Shown: positions 1 through 21,258, counted from the first letter of the stretch. The stretch: 64,000 bases of DNA from Embiotoca jacksoni (GCA_022577435.1 JAKOON010000008.1:21628501-21692500); one strand, 5' to 3'. Notes: generated from the letters alone by a model not told the origin. Numbers and translations: made by a program.

Positions 1-823
1 AAAATGTAAAAATGCTTTATCAGCAGTTTCCGGTGTCGGGCTCCGCCCCACCAAATGGTCACTAGGTAAATCTGAAGGTTATAAGGTGACCAGTGAAGGA
101 GAAAAGTTCTGCTGTAAAACTGTAGAATGTAAGCGCTCAGGAGGCATGGTGTAATCTTAAAATAAAACTTCATTTGAATATTGCTAATGATTGTTGTCAG
201 ATACATACAGTGTTGTGTAGACGAATTATAAAGTACCATAAAATAGAAATACTTCAGTAACATCCCCTAATTTTACTTTATTATAGCACTGCAGTATATA
301 GTGTCTCCTTCTACCCCTGTGAGCAGCCAATGTCATGTGCGTGGGTTTGCCTGCGTGTGTATTTAGTGTCCAGATGGACGGCTGAACACAGGTCAACTCT
401 TTTAAAAGGACACTGAGGCACAGAGCCTGTAATTGTCATACTTTACTTATATATGAGCTCACAGCCTGGCAGACCAGGTAGATATATAGATGCAGATGGA
501 TAGATACTGTAGGTAATGGGATCGTTATTATGGTGCATTTGGGTCGAAAAACCCTATTTGTGTATAATACGGGAGAAGAATGGTCCTGGATCTGCAGAAT
601 CCTTAACACAAAGGGTCACCTTGATTTTTTTTTGGGTCTGTTTTTTTTTTTTTGTGTGTGTGGAAAAGCTCAAAGATAATCTGTGTGCAGAGGAGCTCAC
701 AGTTGAAGGTAAACCATGTTTACAGACTAAGCCCTGTTCCTTCGGCAGAACAAGCTGACCCAAATCGTTGAGGTCAGGAGGAAAAAATAAATAAACAGAT
801 GATACAGAATTGTTACAATCGTC

Positions 824-825
<2 letters not shown>

Positions 826-905
<80 letters not shown>
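826..905. repeat. (TG)40 microsatellite
   Basis: This is an uninterrupted TG dinucleotide run. Open frames across it encode only Cys-Val repeats and are not genes. Confidence 0.97.
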
Positions 906-908
<3 letters not shown>

Positions 909-3000
909 TACACGCACCTGCTTGTGCGTAAGGGAAAATGTTACTGCAAAGACCCTCACGGCATTCTCTGGGCCAGTGTCATGTGTGAGTGTTTGAGGAT
1001 CCTGTTGTGAGAGTAGAGTATTGTGTTTCTATTTTATTTATTAGTCTCTTATATAAGCACCAGCAGGGGGATGAGACACACTGAGACAGGGGTAAAGGGC
1101 ACCGAGCTCTGAAATACAATCAGGGCAGACCGGGTTAGACTGTTATTGAGGTAGTTTATAAAATTTATAGAATTAAATGAATAAAAGAGACAGAACAGGC
1201 AGAAAGAAAAAACTTTGTTATATACATAAAGATTCAGAACAATTCCTCCTACAAATTCCTCCAGAAACAATAATATATTGTAAATCCAGTACAAAAGGGT
1301 TGTAAATATTCCCTATTTCCATCACTGAAAACCGCAAAACTTAATGGCTGCAGCCTTTGCATCTCTTTAGATTAATTTTATGGCTACAGATGTGTTGATT
1401 TGAACATTATACAGTTTCAGTTAATACCCCTTCTTCTCTAAAGATGATCTGGAGGGGGCAATATTTTAGTTTAAACGTCATTTTTATTGTATTTTGAAGA
1501 AGTATATAACAGAACATTTATTTAACATTAACTAAGACAGTGTTTTACCTCAAACCAACAAAAAAAGTCAGGAGAGAAAGATAAGAACAAAATTAGCAAA
1601 AAATATGAACAGAAGAATAAAGAAAGAGTTTAAGTGAATTTGGCTGTCACAATAATAACATTTAATCTACTGATTAACTGTCACAAATGATTACAATTAC
1701 CAATTTAATAGTATTTTTCTGTTTATTTTATGGCACTATTATAATATAGGTCTAACCACAAATTAATAATACTCCTTAACACCTTGAACATATAAACTAA
1801 AATTACATTTCTGTTTGCCTTTTAAGGTTGCACACAGCAGATTTAACAACATAAATATACAAAACCTATTACTGAAATATACAAAGAAATTACTGACACT
1901 GACAGGGAACCAATAATCAAACGAAACAATATACTATAGTTGTGCTATTTCCCCACTCATGTCAAAACATAGCAGAAGAAGGAGGCTAAATAGGATGATG
2001 TCTTTTATACAGATGAATGTAAACAAGTAACTTTTATGCAAAATGATGCAGTCAGCTGAAATATTTAATTTAATCAGGCTGTTATGTAACAATTGTGACA
2101 GGCCTAAACGAAAACAAACCCTGCTAATAAGCAAATTTTACGTAGATGGTCAGCAAACTTTTGTCTCCGGGAGGAGATGCATAATATGAGTTAGTTAGTT
2201 AGTTGTAAGTTCAATACATTTTGAACTTAGACTATAAAGTAATATCATAGATATAGTTAATTGAATATTAACTGAGCAGCCAATAAAACAGGTAAACATG
2301 TGTTGTATGCGGATACACACACACTTAACATGAGCATCAGTGCAGTCAAACGAAAACTAATGAAAACACATCGCTGTTTACTTCAAGTAGCACCGTGCCT
2401 CATACTGACCCAGCTGCTGTCTCCTTCAGGCCTTAATTGGCAGAACGGGTGTTCTGCGTGCTTTACAAGTGTTTGTGCTTTGCAAGGTTCCGGGAATAGA
2501 AAACATACCCTTTCTGCTGTACTGTGCTCTGTTCTGCCAACGTCTGTGCTTTCTTTACAGCAAATGTGACGTTACAGGGTCCAGGATCAGGCCGGACGGT
2601 GGGAAGACTGTGGCACGACCGAAGCTATACAGAGAGAAAGAAGAGATGAGGAGGGAGGAGAAAACATCAACAACAACAAAAAAAAGAGGGTAAAATACTG
2701 CAGCCCTCCCATCTGTCTCATCCTCCTTCAGTCAGTGCTGACTGCGTAGCAGAGCCTCCCCCCTCTCCTCTCCTCCCCTCCCCTCTCCTTACTGTGTGGA
2801 ATTGGGTTTACATAACCTACTGCAGTCTGAGATAACGCAGCACACCACAACCGACGGCACCTTCCCGACAAAGGCAACAATGACACACCACATTTGCATC
2901 AAGTAGCATTAAACATTCATAGTATGTTCTATATATAGATTAGTATGTGCTGTACCGAGCAGTACTGCTGAGAGCTGCATGAAGACACATGTACAAGCAT

Positions 3001-3002
<2 letters not shown>

Positions 3003-3034
<32 letters not shown>
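3003..3034. repeat. (CA)16 microsatellite
   Basis: This is an uninterrupted CA run in intergenic DNA. Confidence 0.95.
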
Positions 3035-3037
<3 letters not shown>

Positions 3038-4272
3038 GGCCTGTGCTGAGTAAATGATGGTAAAGCTAATGCTTCTCGATACAACTCGCCTACAGCAATG
3101 AGCGGTTCAGCTGCACAGAAACTTCATTCCAACCAGGCAGCTTTGTTATTAATTTTCAGAGAACTGGGATCGGATTGCAAAAATCTCTGAAAATCTCTTT
3201 TAAACACTGCTGTCCTGACAAAACCTCTCTCTTACACAAGCCTGCACCATGTGAACCGTACTGCAGAGTTCTTTGATAATTGTTCTTCCACTGACAGTCG
3301 TGGCCACGTCAAAACAGTTTGTGTGTGTGTGTGGCACAGAGGCTGTTGTCAAGAGAGAATGTAGATATTTTATGTAACACTTACTTAATCACTTAGTTAG
3401 TGTTTTAACAGTTTTGTATTCTGGGTGGCTCCAGCCAGTTCTGTCTGGACAGGGCCGGGGTAGAGGTCGCATTCGAGGGTTGTTGTCTGCGTCTGGGAAC
3501 CCGGTCCAATGCTTCTGTGCGTCACTCTGGCTGATGAACTTGAATCGGTTACCTGCACTGTTGTTCTCTACGTTCTCTTCAGACTGTGGGGCTCAAAAAG
3601 GGATCAAGTCACAATTCAACACACAACCTGATTTGTTCTCTAACAGCTGGAGCACTGACGTACTCAGCTGGACTGAACACGGGATTGAAGGTCCAACTGC
3701 AGCTTCAGGATTTTAATTACCCAAAGGCCAAGCTGAGTGGTCATTTCCAAATATAATGTTCAAACTGTTGCGCAAACTAGAAGGGCACTCGGGTGTCCCA
3801 GTCATGGCCAATAGTCCACTCTTATATATGCAACAACTGTGACGATGTTACAATTGTACCAGCTCCAGCTCTCCCCTATAAAAAAAAAGTTGTCTCCGAT
3901 TGCTCCTGATGCACTGCGTGCTTGTCTGAACAAGTACATGTGGATCCAAGAGGATTGATGGTACCTGTTAATGTGGATTTTGATACGGAGTCATCGTATT
4001 TCTACGTATTTCAAATACAAGTAGTGTATCCGCCCTGTTATTCAAATCCATTGCAAAATGTAATGCCTTCTTTCTCGGTTCGCGCCACACTCCTCCACCA
4101 AGTTTCATAAAAGTAGTGCTCGTAGTTTATTAGTAATCCTGCTGACAACCAAACAAATAACCTACATCAAAAACATCAACTCCTTGGGGAGGTAATTATT
4201 ATTATTATTTATGATTATTTGGGCTTTTAACAAGTTGAAAAATGTAGTGACAAAAACTATTATACGTATTAA

Positions 4273-4335
4273 CAAAATGGGCAAAAAAAATGTATATATA
4301 TATATATATATATATACATTTTTTTGCCCATTTTG
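4273..4335. repeat. Near-perfect 63 bp palindrome centred on a TA run
   Basis: The left arm reads CAAAATGGGCA, an A-tract, TGTATA. The right arm reads TATACA, a T-tract, TGCCCATTTTG. The arms are complementary over about 31 bases, apart from one extra base in the A/T tract (8 A against 7 T), around a central (TA)n. It could extrude as a cruciform or fold as an RNA hairpin. Confidence 0.9.
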
Positions 4336-4359
4336 GTCCAAACTGAAATATCTCATTGG

Positions 4360-4612
4360 ATCTATTTCCATTAGGTTTAGCTCAGGTTCTTTGTACCAAG
4401 AGGTCCATGAAGTGCTAATTTGAACATTTGCATGCTAACGTACTGGTTATCCAATATGGTGCACACCACTGCCTGCCTGCCATAGACTCGTGTGTATAAT
4501 ACACGTGTATATGACTATGGCTGCCTGCTTCATCATGTTAGCATGCCAGTTTTAGCATGTAATGCAAAGCATTACTGCGTCAGTTTCTCAGAGCTGCTAG
4601 CAGGACTGGAGG
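4360..4612 (+). mobile_element. Fragment of a dispersed fish repeat (TTAGCATG type)
   Basis: It contains GCATGCTAACG, CATGTTAGCATGC and CAGAGCTGCTAGCA, elements I associate with an abundant non-autonomous repeat in teleost genomes. The copy is diverged and its borders are approximate. The identification is from memory only. Confidence 0.4.
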
Positions 4613-5884
4613 CCATCTTGTTCCTGCAGATAAAATGACTGCATTTGAACTCGGGTAAATCTCTCATTAGAACACCTTACTTCGCGTTTTTCACACATTT
4701 TTGGCCACATGCCTGCCTGAGTTGAGTACGCTGCAGTGACTTTAGTGCGGACTGGAGCTGGTGAGTTATTTGGAGAACATTGGTAAATTGCATAGATTGT
4801 AAATTGTACCTTCTACCAATAGCCTGGATGGATGTGATGCGTTCAGGGGACATCTGTTGTAGCAACAATTCCCCCTCTAAACTGCATGAAAACTACAGAT
4901 TTGTACCGTAATGTGTAGTATAATGTTCTTTTTCTTTTTTACTAAATTGCTATAGAAAAAAAAGTGCCATTCAGGAACTGGTATCGAAGTTGAGGTATCT
5001 GTACCGGTGTCGAACATTTTTGATTGACACCCAGCACTAAACAAAGGTAAATACACCAAACCAGAAACATAATGGAAACGGTTGAATACCACAATGTGTG
5101 TTGGACACTTTACCAGTATGTCATCATGTAGCTGTGTCTGAGATGTTTAGCTGAGGTGGGGTCAGAGTGTAAATATAGGTTTTGAAAAGGAGGGGGTACT
5201 GATGTCAAGTTGACTTTATTGACTTTTTTTATGCAGACATTTTGACTCCTCATTGTAGGGAAAGCTCAGGTGTATTAACGATGGCTCAGCTGAGTGTTCC
5301 TGTGAGCCATGACAGTGAACCAGCATGCAGAAAAGCAGGACCTCCCCCTATTGGAGCAATCATCATTGATACACTGAGCTTTACATACGGGTGAATTAGC
5401 CAAACGCTTTGTCTATACCGAAGGCGTTCCTGCCAATTTAATTCTCAGTTGTGCCCCTTCTCCTTCCTCTGAGCTGGCAGGCAGGTTGAGGAGGATCTTC
5501 TCTCACAGTACAGTTCCTTTGTCTCATCTCCCAAATCCTCCAATCTCTTGCCTCTCCTGTCAGGTGGGTTTTGTTGGTTCTTTTAGCACCACCAACCCCC
5601 TCCAACTACATTCTCCGGTTCTGTCCTCAAGGGCATTTTTTTCATCCACATGAATTGCTGGAACTTCAAAGCTCACCGTCTTTTCCACAGCTCAATGATG
5701 TGCTTTGTTTGCTATGAGAGTAAATGAAAGAGAAATGGCATTCGCTATTAACCTGAACTAATTGAACTCACTGAACTAAGCAGTATGTTTCATAATCTCA
5801 CAACAGTGTGATTCATGCATATGATTCATAATGTTAGAAAAGATAAGGGGGCCTCCAGCTTTGGTTACATAAGACAACCAATTG

Positions 5885-5890
5885 TTTATT
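5885..5890 (-). terminator. leo1 poly(A) signal (AATAAA on minus strand)
   Basis: This TTTATT on the plus strand is the nearest canonical AATAAA downstream of the leo1 stop. It would give a short 3' UTR of about 170-200 nt. Confidence 0.5.
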
Positions 5891-6059
5891 TCTCACCTCT
5901 GCTATACACAACATAAACAAGCAGACACACAATCTCACAAACACTCTCACCCACACACTGGTCATAAGAAAATATACAAAACAAAATATGGCTGTTTATA
6001 TGCCATGTGGGCTGAACACTGATAATACAGTGGAATGATAACAACAACAAAAAAAAAGA

Positions 6060-14733
<8,674 letters not shown>

Positions 14734-14740
<7 letters not shown>

Positions 14741-14880
14741 TTCTTCTAAACTGTAGTAAAGTGTACCCTAAGGGAAGTGATAGCAGTGCTTTGAGGAAAG
14801 GTTTTACTTCCGAGTCAAACTGAGGATGACGTGCTGATGTAGCGAGTTCTATCAGACACAAGGGGGCGGTATAAACCACA
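14734..14880 (-). promoter_or_regulatory. leo1 proximal promoter
   Basis: This is the GC-richer DNA directly upstream of the leo1 start codon. It holds an ETS-type site (ACTTCCG on the plus strand, 14806-14812), an ATF/CRE-like TGACGTG (14827-14833) and a GC box GGGGGCGG (14872-14879). A YY1-type ATGGCGG motif overlaps the start codon itself (plus-strand CCGCCAT, 14734-14740). This is a typical TATA-less housekeeping promoter. The motifs are read directly; their use is inferred. Confidence 0.5.
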
Positions 14881-16450
14881 ATAAACTCTGCGGCCGTGTT
14901 AAAGTGAGTTGGACAAATTATTATTTTTATTTATATAGTTCTATATTTCTTTTTAAATTGTATATATTCATTCTAATATACAAAATGTTATTAATATTAT
15001 ATATATTATGTATATCATTCTTCTTCTTCTTCTTCCTATTATTATTATTATCATTACAGAAATATTACAGGATGTTGTAGTTATTAAGTCCTAATGCCCA
15101 TTTTAACAACCTTTCTGTCTTTGCTTGGTATGTTTCTAACCATTTGCACTGGACTGGATGTTGGGAGCCATTTGACTTCAGCTGTGACCCTTTATTGGTG
15201 TTTCACTTGCCAGATGCTAAAACAGGGAATCTCACCTTTCTCTTTAACAAAGTCTGTGCAACAAAACACCTATTCTAGATTTGCTATGCTTCTTTGAGGT
15301 AGAAGGCACTGTGTTAAATTAAAGAGGTTGACTAAAGCCATGGAGATAATTTTGACACCCAAGATAAACCATTTAAACCTGCAGCCAAGTAGTCTTCCTC
15401 TCACATAAGAGATGGTAATCAGCTAAAGGATTACTATCACTCATCTGGTTTCAGAAATAAGCTACTGATGTATGTTGCCGCACCCACATCACTTCACAAA
15501 GTTTCTGTGTTACAGGTGAGGCATCTTCTTACAGAGCACATATTGTGTGAACCAAGAGGGTACATGAAATTCTATACCCACTATTGTGTAACACAGTGTA
15601 GTAAAAAAGGAGGATGAGCTCTTTTTTATCTGTAAAATTAATGGATAAGTTAAGGTTTTAGTGAACACAATGTACATTGATGTACTTGTATGAAAAGGGG
15701 AGAGGATTTATATGTGGAAAAAGGTTAGGGTTAGTCTTCACTCTGGGTGCAGCCACAGACATAACACTGGACAACCTGTATTTGAGTTTTTGTCTTTTGT
15801 GTGAATGAAGTCAGTCTTTTTGGTCAGTTCTTCCTCATCGAAATCTGTAGACTGAAGATAAATGTTGTTGAATGTTATGCAGATTGCAAAATCCCCTGAG
15901 CCAAACCAGTGATTTGGGGCTATACAGTATAAATTACATTTACATTACTTATCACTCTACTATAAATAGGCCTTTGGCTTTTTGTCATCAAAACTAAAAT
16001 GTAAGATTTAATTAGCAACCATTTCAGCAGATGACACTGGAGTGGTGGGTAGTTTGATGAAAAAAAGGTTAAATATCTTCTTACAAGCTTTTTCTGTGGC
16101 TTTCCGCTGCTTCTTATGGTCTCAAACAGAAGCAGAAGCAGAAGTAGTTTGCTCACTCATTAAGGAGATGTCATACATAATTATTATAATGAGTAGTGGT
16201 GAAGCAATCATTCAAAGCTGAACTTTTGGCCTAAATAACTAGTCATATATTTTTTTTGGTTGGCCACAGATTTCTTTTTGTCACAATTCAAAGGATGTTC
16301 AAACAAGGTTTATTTGTTTTTATTATTTATTTATTTATTTTATTATGTATTTTATTTATTTTTTAATTTTTTTTTAAATTTTATTTTATTTTATTTTATT
16401 TTATTTTATTTTATTTTATTTTATTTTAGTTTAGTTTAGTTTAGTTTAGT
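14881..16450. other. leo1-tmod3 divergent intergenic interval
   Basis: Between the leo1 promoter and the tmod3 promoter the DNA is AT-rich and lacks recognisable exons. Open frames at 15094-15297 and 15920-16156 have no family resemblance. The interval ends in the pentanucleotide repeat at about 16317-16450. Confidence 0.6.
16317..16450. repeat. (TTTTA)n / (TTTAG)n pentanucleotide repeat
   Basis: ATTT-type repeats give way to about ten perfect TTTTA units (about 16377-16426) and then four to five TTTAG units. It lies about 20 bases before the first inverted CCAAT box of the tmod3 promoter. Confidence 0.9.
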
Positions 16451-16469
16451 CTTTACTATCTCTCATCTG

Positions 16470-16600
16470 ATTGGTTTCAGTAGCTAAAAGGGACGGATAA
16501 TTAATGCCATTGGTTCACGTCAGGCATACTCTACTCCTATTGGTTCAACCACACGTCACTCAGAGAGCGCCTCGGTTTCCCTTTTCCTGTGTTACCGCCC
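16470..16600 (+). promoter_or_regulatory. tmod3 promoter with three inverted CCAAT boxes
   Basis: ATTGG (inverted CCAAT, the NF-Y site) occurs at 16470-16474, 16509-16513 and 16539-16543, spaced 39 and 30 bp, all in one orientation. They lie just upstream of the likely tmod3 first exon. No TATA box is evident. The motifs are visible; the function is inferred. Confidence 0.5.
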
Positions 16601-16699
16601 TTGGACTGAGTGAGAAATCAAGCCCAGAAAGACATCGCATTCATTGAGGGAAGACTGGTGTCATTTGGAGATTCTTTAGCCAGGTCCCTTTAGCTCCAG
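16600..16699 (+). other. tmod3: Probable non-coding first exon of tmod3
   Basis: The sequence ends in a consensus donor CAG/GTAAGA at 16699/16700. It sits at the edge of a CpG-richer region, and the next acceptor on this strand with tropomodulin coding sequence is at 23415/23416. The left border (transcription start) is approximate. It lacks an ATG that could extend the tropomodulin frame, so it is taken as 5' UTR. Confidence 0.55.
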
Positions 16700-17274
16700 G
16701 TAAGAACCTAGAAACTCTGCGGAGTTTTAAATTCGTACGTCGCGACCAGTCGTTTCTACTTCCTGTCACTTTATAGCTGTGTGTGGGTTTAAGCGACTTC
16801 AGTCAACTGCAGCGGTTAGCTTCGCTAGCTTCAACGCCTCACCGTTATGGTGCCACTTTTACTCCACCCGACCGGTGCAGCGACGTTACCGGACGACGCG
16901 TCCCCGAAACGGGTTTCGTCTGGCTTTTAACTTACCGCCTTAGTGTATGTGGGGGAGCACAAGCGACGTTGTTGACGGGCAGCGTGATAATCGTACACAC
17001 ATGTCAAAAACGGGTTAGCCGGCGCGGTTCCGCACAGCAGACGAAGTGTAACCACCAAAATAAAAGCGCTTAATGTATATTAAAATTAGTAGTGCACGAT
17101 GATATATGTCATTATATAGCAGTACTGAGCATCCTGTGATTAGTCTGGGATCATGGTTATTGCTTCATTTTTTTTTTTTTCCATGAGTGTTGTTGTGGAG
17201 TGCAGGGGCTGATTTAATCTAAGCTGCCCATCCCTGTCAGCCAGACAATACATTTCACAGACGGGCCGTGAATC

Positions 17275-17328
17275 CCCCCCCCACCCCCCACACCACCTCC
17301 TCCTCCCCACCACCTCCCCCCCACCCCA
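17275..17328 (-). repeat. C-rich tract, G-quadruplex potential on minus strand
   Basis: C runs of 4 to 10 bases separated by short A/CA/TCCT spacers give four or more G runs on the minus strand. This fits the canonical quadruplex pattern, about 0.6 kb into tmod3 intron 1. Confidence 0.6.
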
Positions 17329-17507
17329 TGTTTTGAAGACAGGAGTTTCAGTATGTTTAAGGACATAGTTTTGGTGGGATGACTCACCAGCGTGCAGGGT
17401 GAGAGAAAGCCTGTACAACTTGTTAATGAAGGCCATTGTGCCTGTGACAGAGAGTGTACTGACACACTCCTGGTTTAAGACCTGATGTGAGGCTTTTTGT
17501 GTTTCTG

Positions 17508-17510
<3 letters not shown>

Positions 17511-17556
<46 letters not shown>
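17511..17556. repeat. (TG)n microsatellite, about 23 units
   Basis: This is an uninterrupted TG run in tmod3 intron 1. Confidence 0.9.
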
Positions 17557-17557
<1 letters not shown>

Positions 17558-19976
17558 CACAAAGGTAGTTTGGACCAGCAGGCCTCGGTGGAGAACCACA
17601 GGGTGTGGTCCACGTCTTAAGGACGACGTCTGCTTAGTGAACTGTGTCGTCGTCCCCCCCTCTTATGATTAGTAGTGTTGACTGCTGACACGGCCCTTTT
17701 GGTTGACACTGCGTACACCTTCTGCAGGACAGTACTGCAGATGCAGATAAACTGGCTCGTCAGCCTTTTGTTGAACTCTCACCTGAGAGGAGCCACACTC
17801 ATGAACGGTGGCATTTGTTTGTTTTTACAAAGACGAAGTTCTGTTGAGCCTGTTTTATTTACACAGTGGCTCCCTGTGAGATCCTGCTGAGCTCGAGGGG
17901 CAGAGCACTCCTTGAAATCGGTCCTCGTTTTATAATAATCTAGTGTGTGTCTGGAGTGTGCGCTAGGGACAGGGAAATATACAAATCTTGTGTGTTTGTT
18001 GGAGAGACGCCCTACTTCCTGTGTGGGCCTTGCCAAGTCTGTACAAGAGTACGAAGGAGAGCAGTTTTGCATCGACACAAAGTTAAACATGTGGATCATA
18101 GCTATTTACTTACAGCCTTTTGCAACCTGCTGGCATGTGCTGCAGCAACAACAGGTTGGCCCCTCCCGTCTGTTTTGGGTTAGTGTGTTTATAGTCAGAG
18201 GTAATGGTGCAGCATCTTCAGCTCTCCCTCCACTGTCCGACACCAGGTCTTCTTGGGTCAGTTTACCATAACTATTTAAACATTTTATTCTCCTGACACC
18301 AACGCTATCTTTATTGTTTTTCCGTTTTCACGCGCTGCGGTGAAAATACCTCGGTGTTAGGGTGATCAGGCCTTCCGTCGCTATCTCTGTCTCCCTCCAT
18401 CTGTTTTCTATCATTTCTAACACTTCCACGCACCTCAGGAGCCGCTGAACATGAAAACCATCAGGGAGACGAGAGTAACAACAGGGTGGTGAGAATAAAA
18501 GAGAATAAAAACGGGAGGTGGGAGGAGGCCGTATTGAGGTTTGTCCCGTGGGTAGCAGAGCTGGGTCGTTCTAACTATAGTCTTTTTGTGCTTTATTGGG
18601 CCGGTGTTCTGTAATAATGTAAAACCAGGCAGTGCCGGTGCTTCCTGTTCATCTCTGAGCTGCAAATTACTATTCCTCCAACGCATACCTCTGGGATCTA
18701 AATAGCTCTGGCAACCTGGATATTTCTTGCAAGATTTATACTTGACAATGCAGGGGTTTTTTTTTGTGGGTTTTTTTTTTAGCTTCTAAGAGTTATGTAA
18801 TATAAACCAGTGATATCTGAGATGGCGTCTAACATCACATCATATTAAGTATGTGATGTGATGCAGTGCTTTTCCCCAGTTTGTGGAAGACTTCGGTGCA
18901 TGTATTTGGTGGAAGTCCTCACATACAATGTTGTTACATTTTTCAATTAAAAATGGGAAATCCCACGATATTATTTTTACCATATACATTTTTTTCCAGA
19001 AATTTGAAAGAGCTAGATCAAAACAAAACTTGCTGGAGAAGTAGACTCGGGGAACAACTCCATCTATTAGATCTTTGGAAAGTCAATTACGTAGTTTTGA
19101 TGGTGTACACAATGATTTAAAATTCATTGGGGAGTCTTAGGTCACAACCAAAATGGCTCGGGCGCTGCACCGTAGCATAAGAATCATACGATTGTAGAGA
19201 AAACCCTGTAATATCAGACACCATCACTTTGTGAAAGAAGATGGAGCCTCACCATGAAACATGTTCATACATTTCCTATTGCAGGTATTGATGGGTCTGC
19301 CTGTCATAATCGCCTGATTGTGATTATGTGGGATAACCGTTTGTGTACGCGTTAAAATCTTTCACATTCATCTAAACAAAATAAGCTCGAAAAAAATCTA
19401 ACAGAACTCATATTTCCACCACCTTTTCTACGTAGCTATCCGATGTTTAAGGTTTGACTGGCGCTCTTTTAATGATGTCATCTTGTTGCGCCCCTTTCTC
19501 TGGTATGGTTTAAAGATGCTTAACAAACATATATTTTCTGTCATAGATTGAGTTGCAAAGCCAAACACCACCGCCAATAAATAGCTTCTTTTTTTTTTTT
19601 TTCCTTCATAAGGTGAATGTTTGTCATGAAACTAACATTAACTATAATAGTGGCATAAAATGTACAGTATTGAGTTATTGTAACAGCCCAAGTGGTGGCA
19701 AAGGTACAGACAGATTTCTTACTTTTTACTCTCTGCTTTTCTAGAACTTAATTTCTAGAAGAATTTTGTCATTTCTGGGTTCATGAAAGAAGCCACAGTG
19801 TGATTTTTATAATTTAGTGTCATTCTTGTGACCCACCAGTCAGAGAGTGCTCAGCATTCAAAAAGGATTTTTGAGGTTATGCACAACCTCAAGAATACAA
19901 CTTGGTTTAACTTTTTAAAAGTTGCCACAAATCGTATAGTTTTGCTTGTCATTTTCAGATGGTTTATTTGCAGTCT

Positions 19977-20003
19977 GGGGGGGGGGGGGGGGGGGGGGGG
20001 GGG
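19977..20003. repeat. Homopolymer of 27 G
   Basis: This is an uninterrupted G run on the sense strand of tmod3 intron 1. Its length should be treated as approximate because such tracts assemble poorly. Confidence 0.85.
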
Positions 20004-21222
20004 AGACTCAAAATCAACCCTGTAAAGTGAATAAAAACGGTTATATCGGTCAAGTGGGGTCAGTGTGCAGGTCGGTGCAAGAAAGCTGAAGGTGGCAGGT
20101 TTGCAGTATTATTGGCTCTGAGCCATCTGTTGTGTTCTTGGAGGATTAGCGGAGCAGAGAGGGAGAAAGGAATCAATCAGATTGGACTAATGGATCCTCT
20201 CAGTGTCTCCATCTCGGCCTGAGCCCACCCATTGCCATCATTATCCGCGTCTGCATGCTCCATTACGCTTCTGTCGGCGCACGCACTCCAGAGTGCTGGA
20301 CCTCGGCCTGGACCGTCGCTGTCGTTTTAACCGTGAATGATATGTGTCCGTGAAGTGGAAAATGAGAGAAAGTCGGATAGTGTGGTAAATGGTGTTATTT
20401 TGAGCTGATCTTGCCATAAAAGCATTACATATGTGTGCGTGTTTGTGCACGTGTGTGACTTCTGTTCATCCCAGGCCGTATCGTCTCCGTGGCCAGAAAT
20501 GCCACATCATTGCCGTCTGCTCTTCTTAGAACTGGTCTGGGGTGACGGATCATACTTGATATGATACTTGATATGGTGCCAGACCAATATTTCTATATGC
20601 TCTCATCCGCTAGCAGGGATTTAACTTGTGTAAAATTGAATGAGAAGAGTTCAGTTTGGACATGCGGCTTTTTCGCAGTCTTCCATTTCAAACATGTTTC
20701 TAGATTATGGAAACTCGGCGAGCTGTAAAGTTAGAATATACCCGTTGTGGTTTCTTTTACACCTCAGTGTTGATGAACAAAACTCTTCTTTCCAGAAACA
20801 AGCTTGTGACGATATCACGAGAAACAGATTGAGCTGCTGTTTCATGACCACAGCACACTGAGCCCAGCTGACCGCTGTTGTGTTTGCAGCACAGATAAGG
20901 ATGTTCATACAAGTTGGGATACATGGGATATTTTTAAACATAGCTCTGATGCTGAAATGCTGTTTTCAACTTATTCAATTGTAAAGATTTTCTTCTATAC
21001 GCCTTTATTTTGTAGTTTACGAGGTAAATGGCAAAATGGTCTGCACTAATATAGTTACACTTTACACTGTTTCCAACCAACCACCCATTCACACGCACCA
21101 ACGGCGACAGAGCTGCCCTGCAAGGTGCTCGCCTTTTTTGATCAATTTTTGGGGAATAGGTTGAAGTCACAGGAGTAGGAGTGGTCAGGAGCAACAATTG
21201 TGTTGATGCAAGTGAGAAACGT

Positions 21223-21224
<2 letters not shown>

Positions 21225-21254
<30 letters not shown>
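21225..21254. repeat. Poly(T) tract, about 30 bases
   Basis: This is a T homopolymer in tmod3 intron 1. It may be the reverse-strand A tail of a retroelement, but no body is recognisable. Confidence 0.8.

Positions 21255-21258
<4 letters not shown>

Larger units (their letters stand above)
1..5880. other. Intergenic, downstream of leo1, no gene seen
   Basis: I find no exon with conserved protein similarity on either strand. Contents: a (TG)40 microsatellite (826-905), a CA repeat (3003-3034), a polypyrimidine tract (about 2757-2790), an AT-centred palindrome (4273-4335) and a dispersed fish repeat (about 4360-4612). MAPK6, the next gene in the human block as I recall it, was looked for and not found. 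Confidence 0.7.

Noticed and set aside
810..1010. Open frame of 66 codons rich in Cys-Val
   Set aside because: It is a translation of the (TG)40 microsatellite. The same applies to frames over the TG/CA runs at 10.8, 26.4, 29.5, 30.7, 46.9, 49.2 and 54.2 kb.
2700..2800. Pyrimidine-rich tract considered as a promoter of a leftward gene
   Set aside because: No CpG enrichment, start codon or donor could be tied to it; it is probably simple sequence.
4480..4521. Second inverted repeat (GCCATAG ... CTATGGC)
   Set aside because: Only the outer seven bases and the central ACACGTGT match well; the arms between do not pair. It probably belongs to the dispersed repeat around it.
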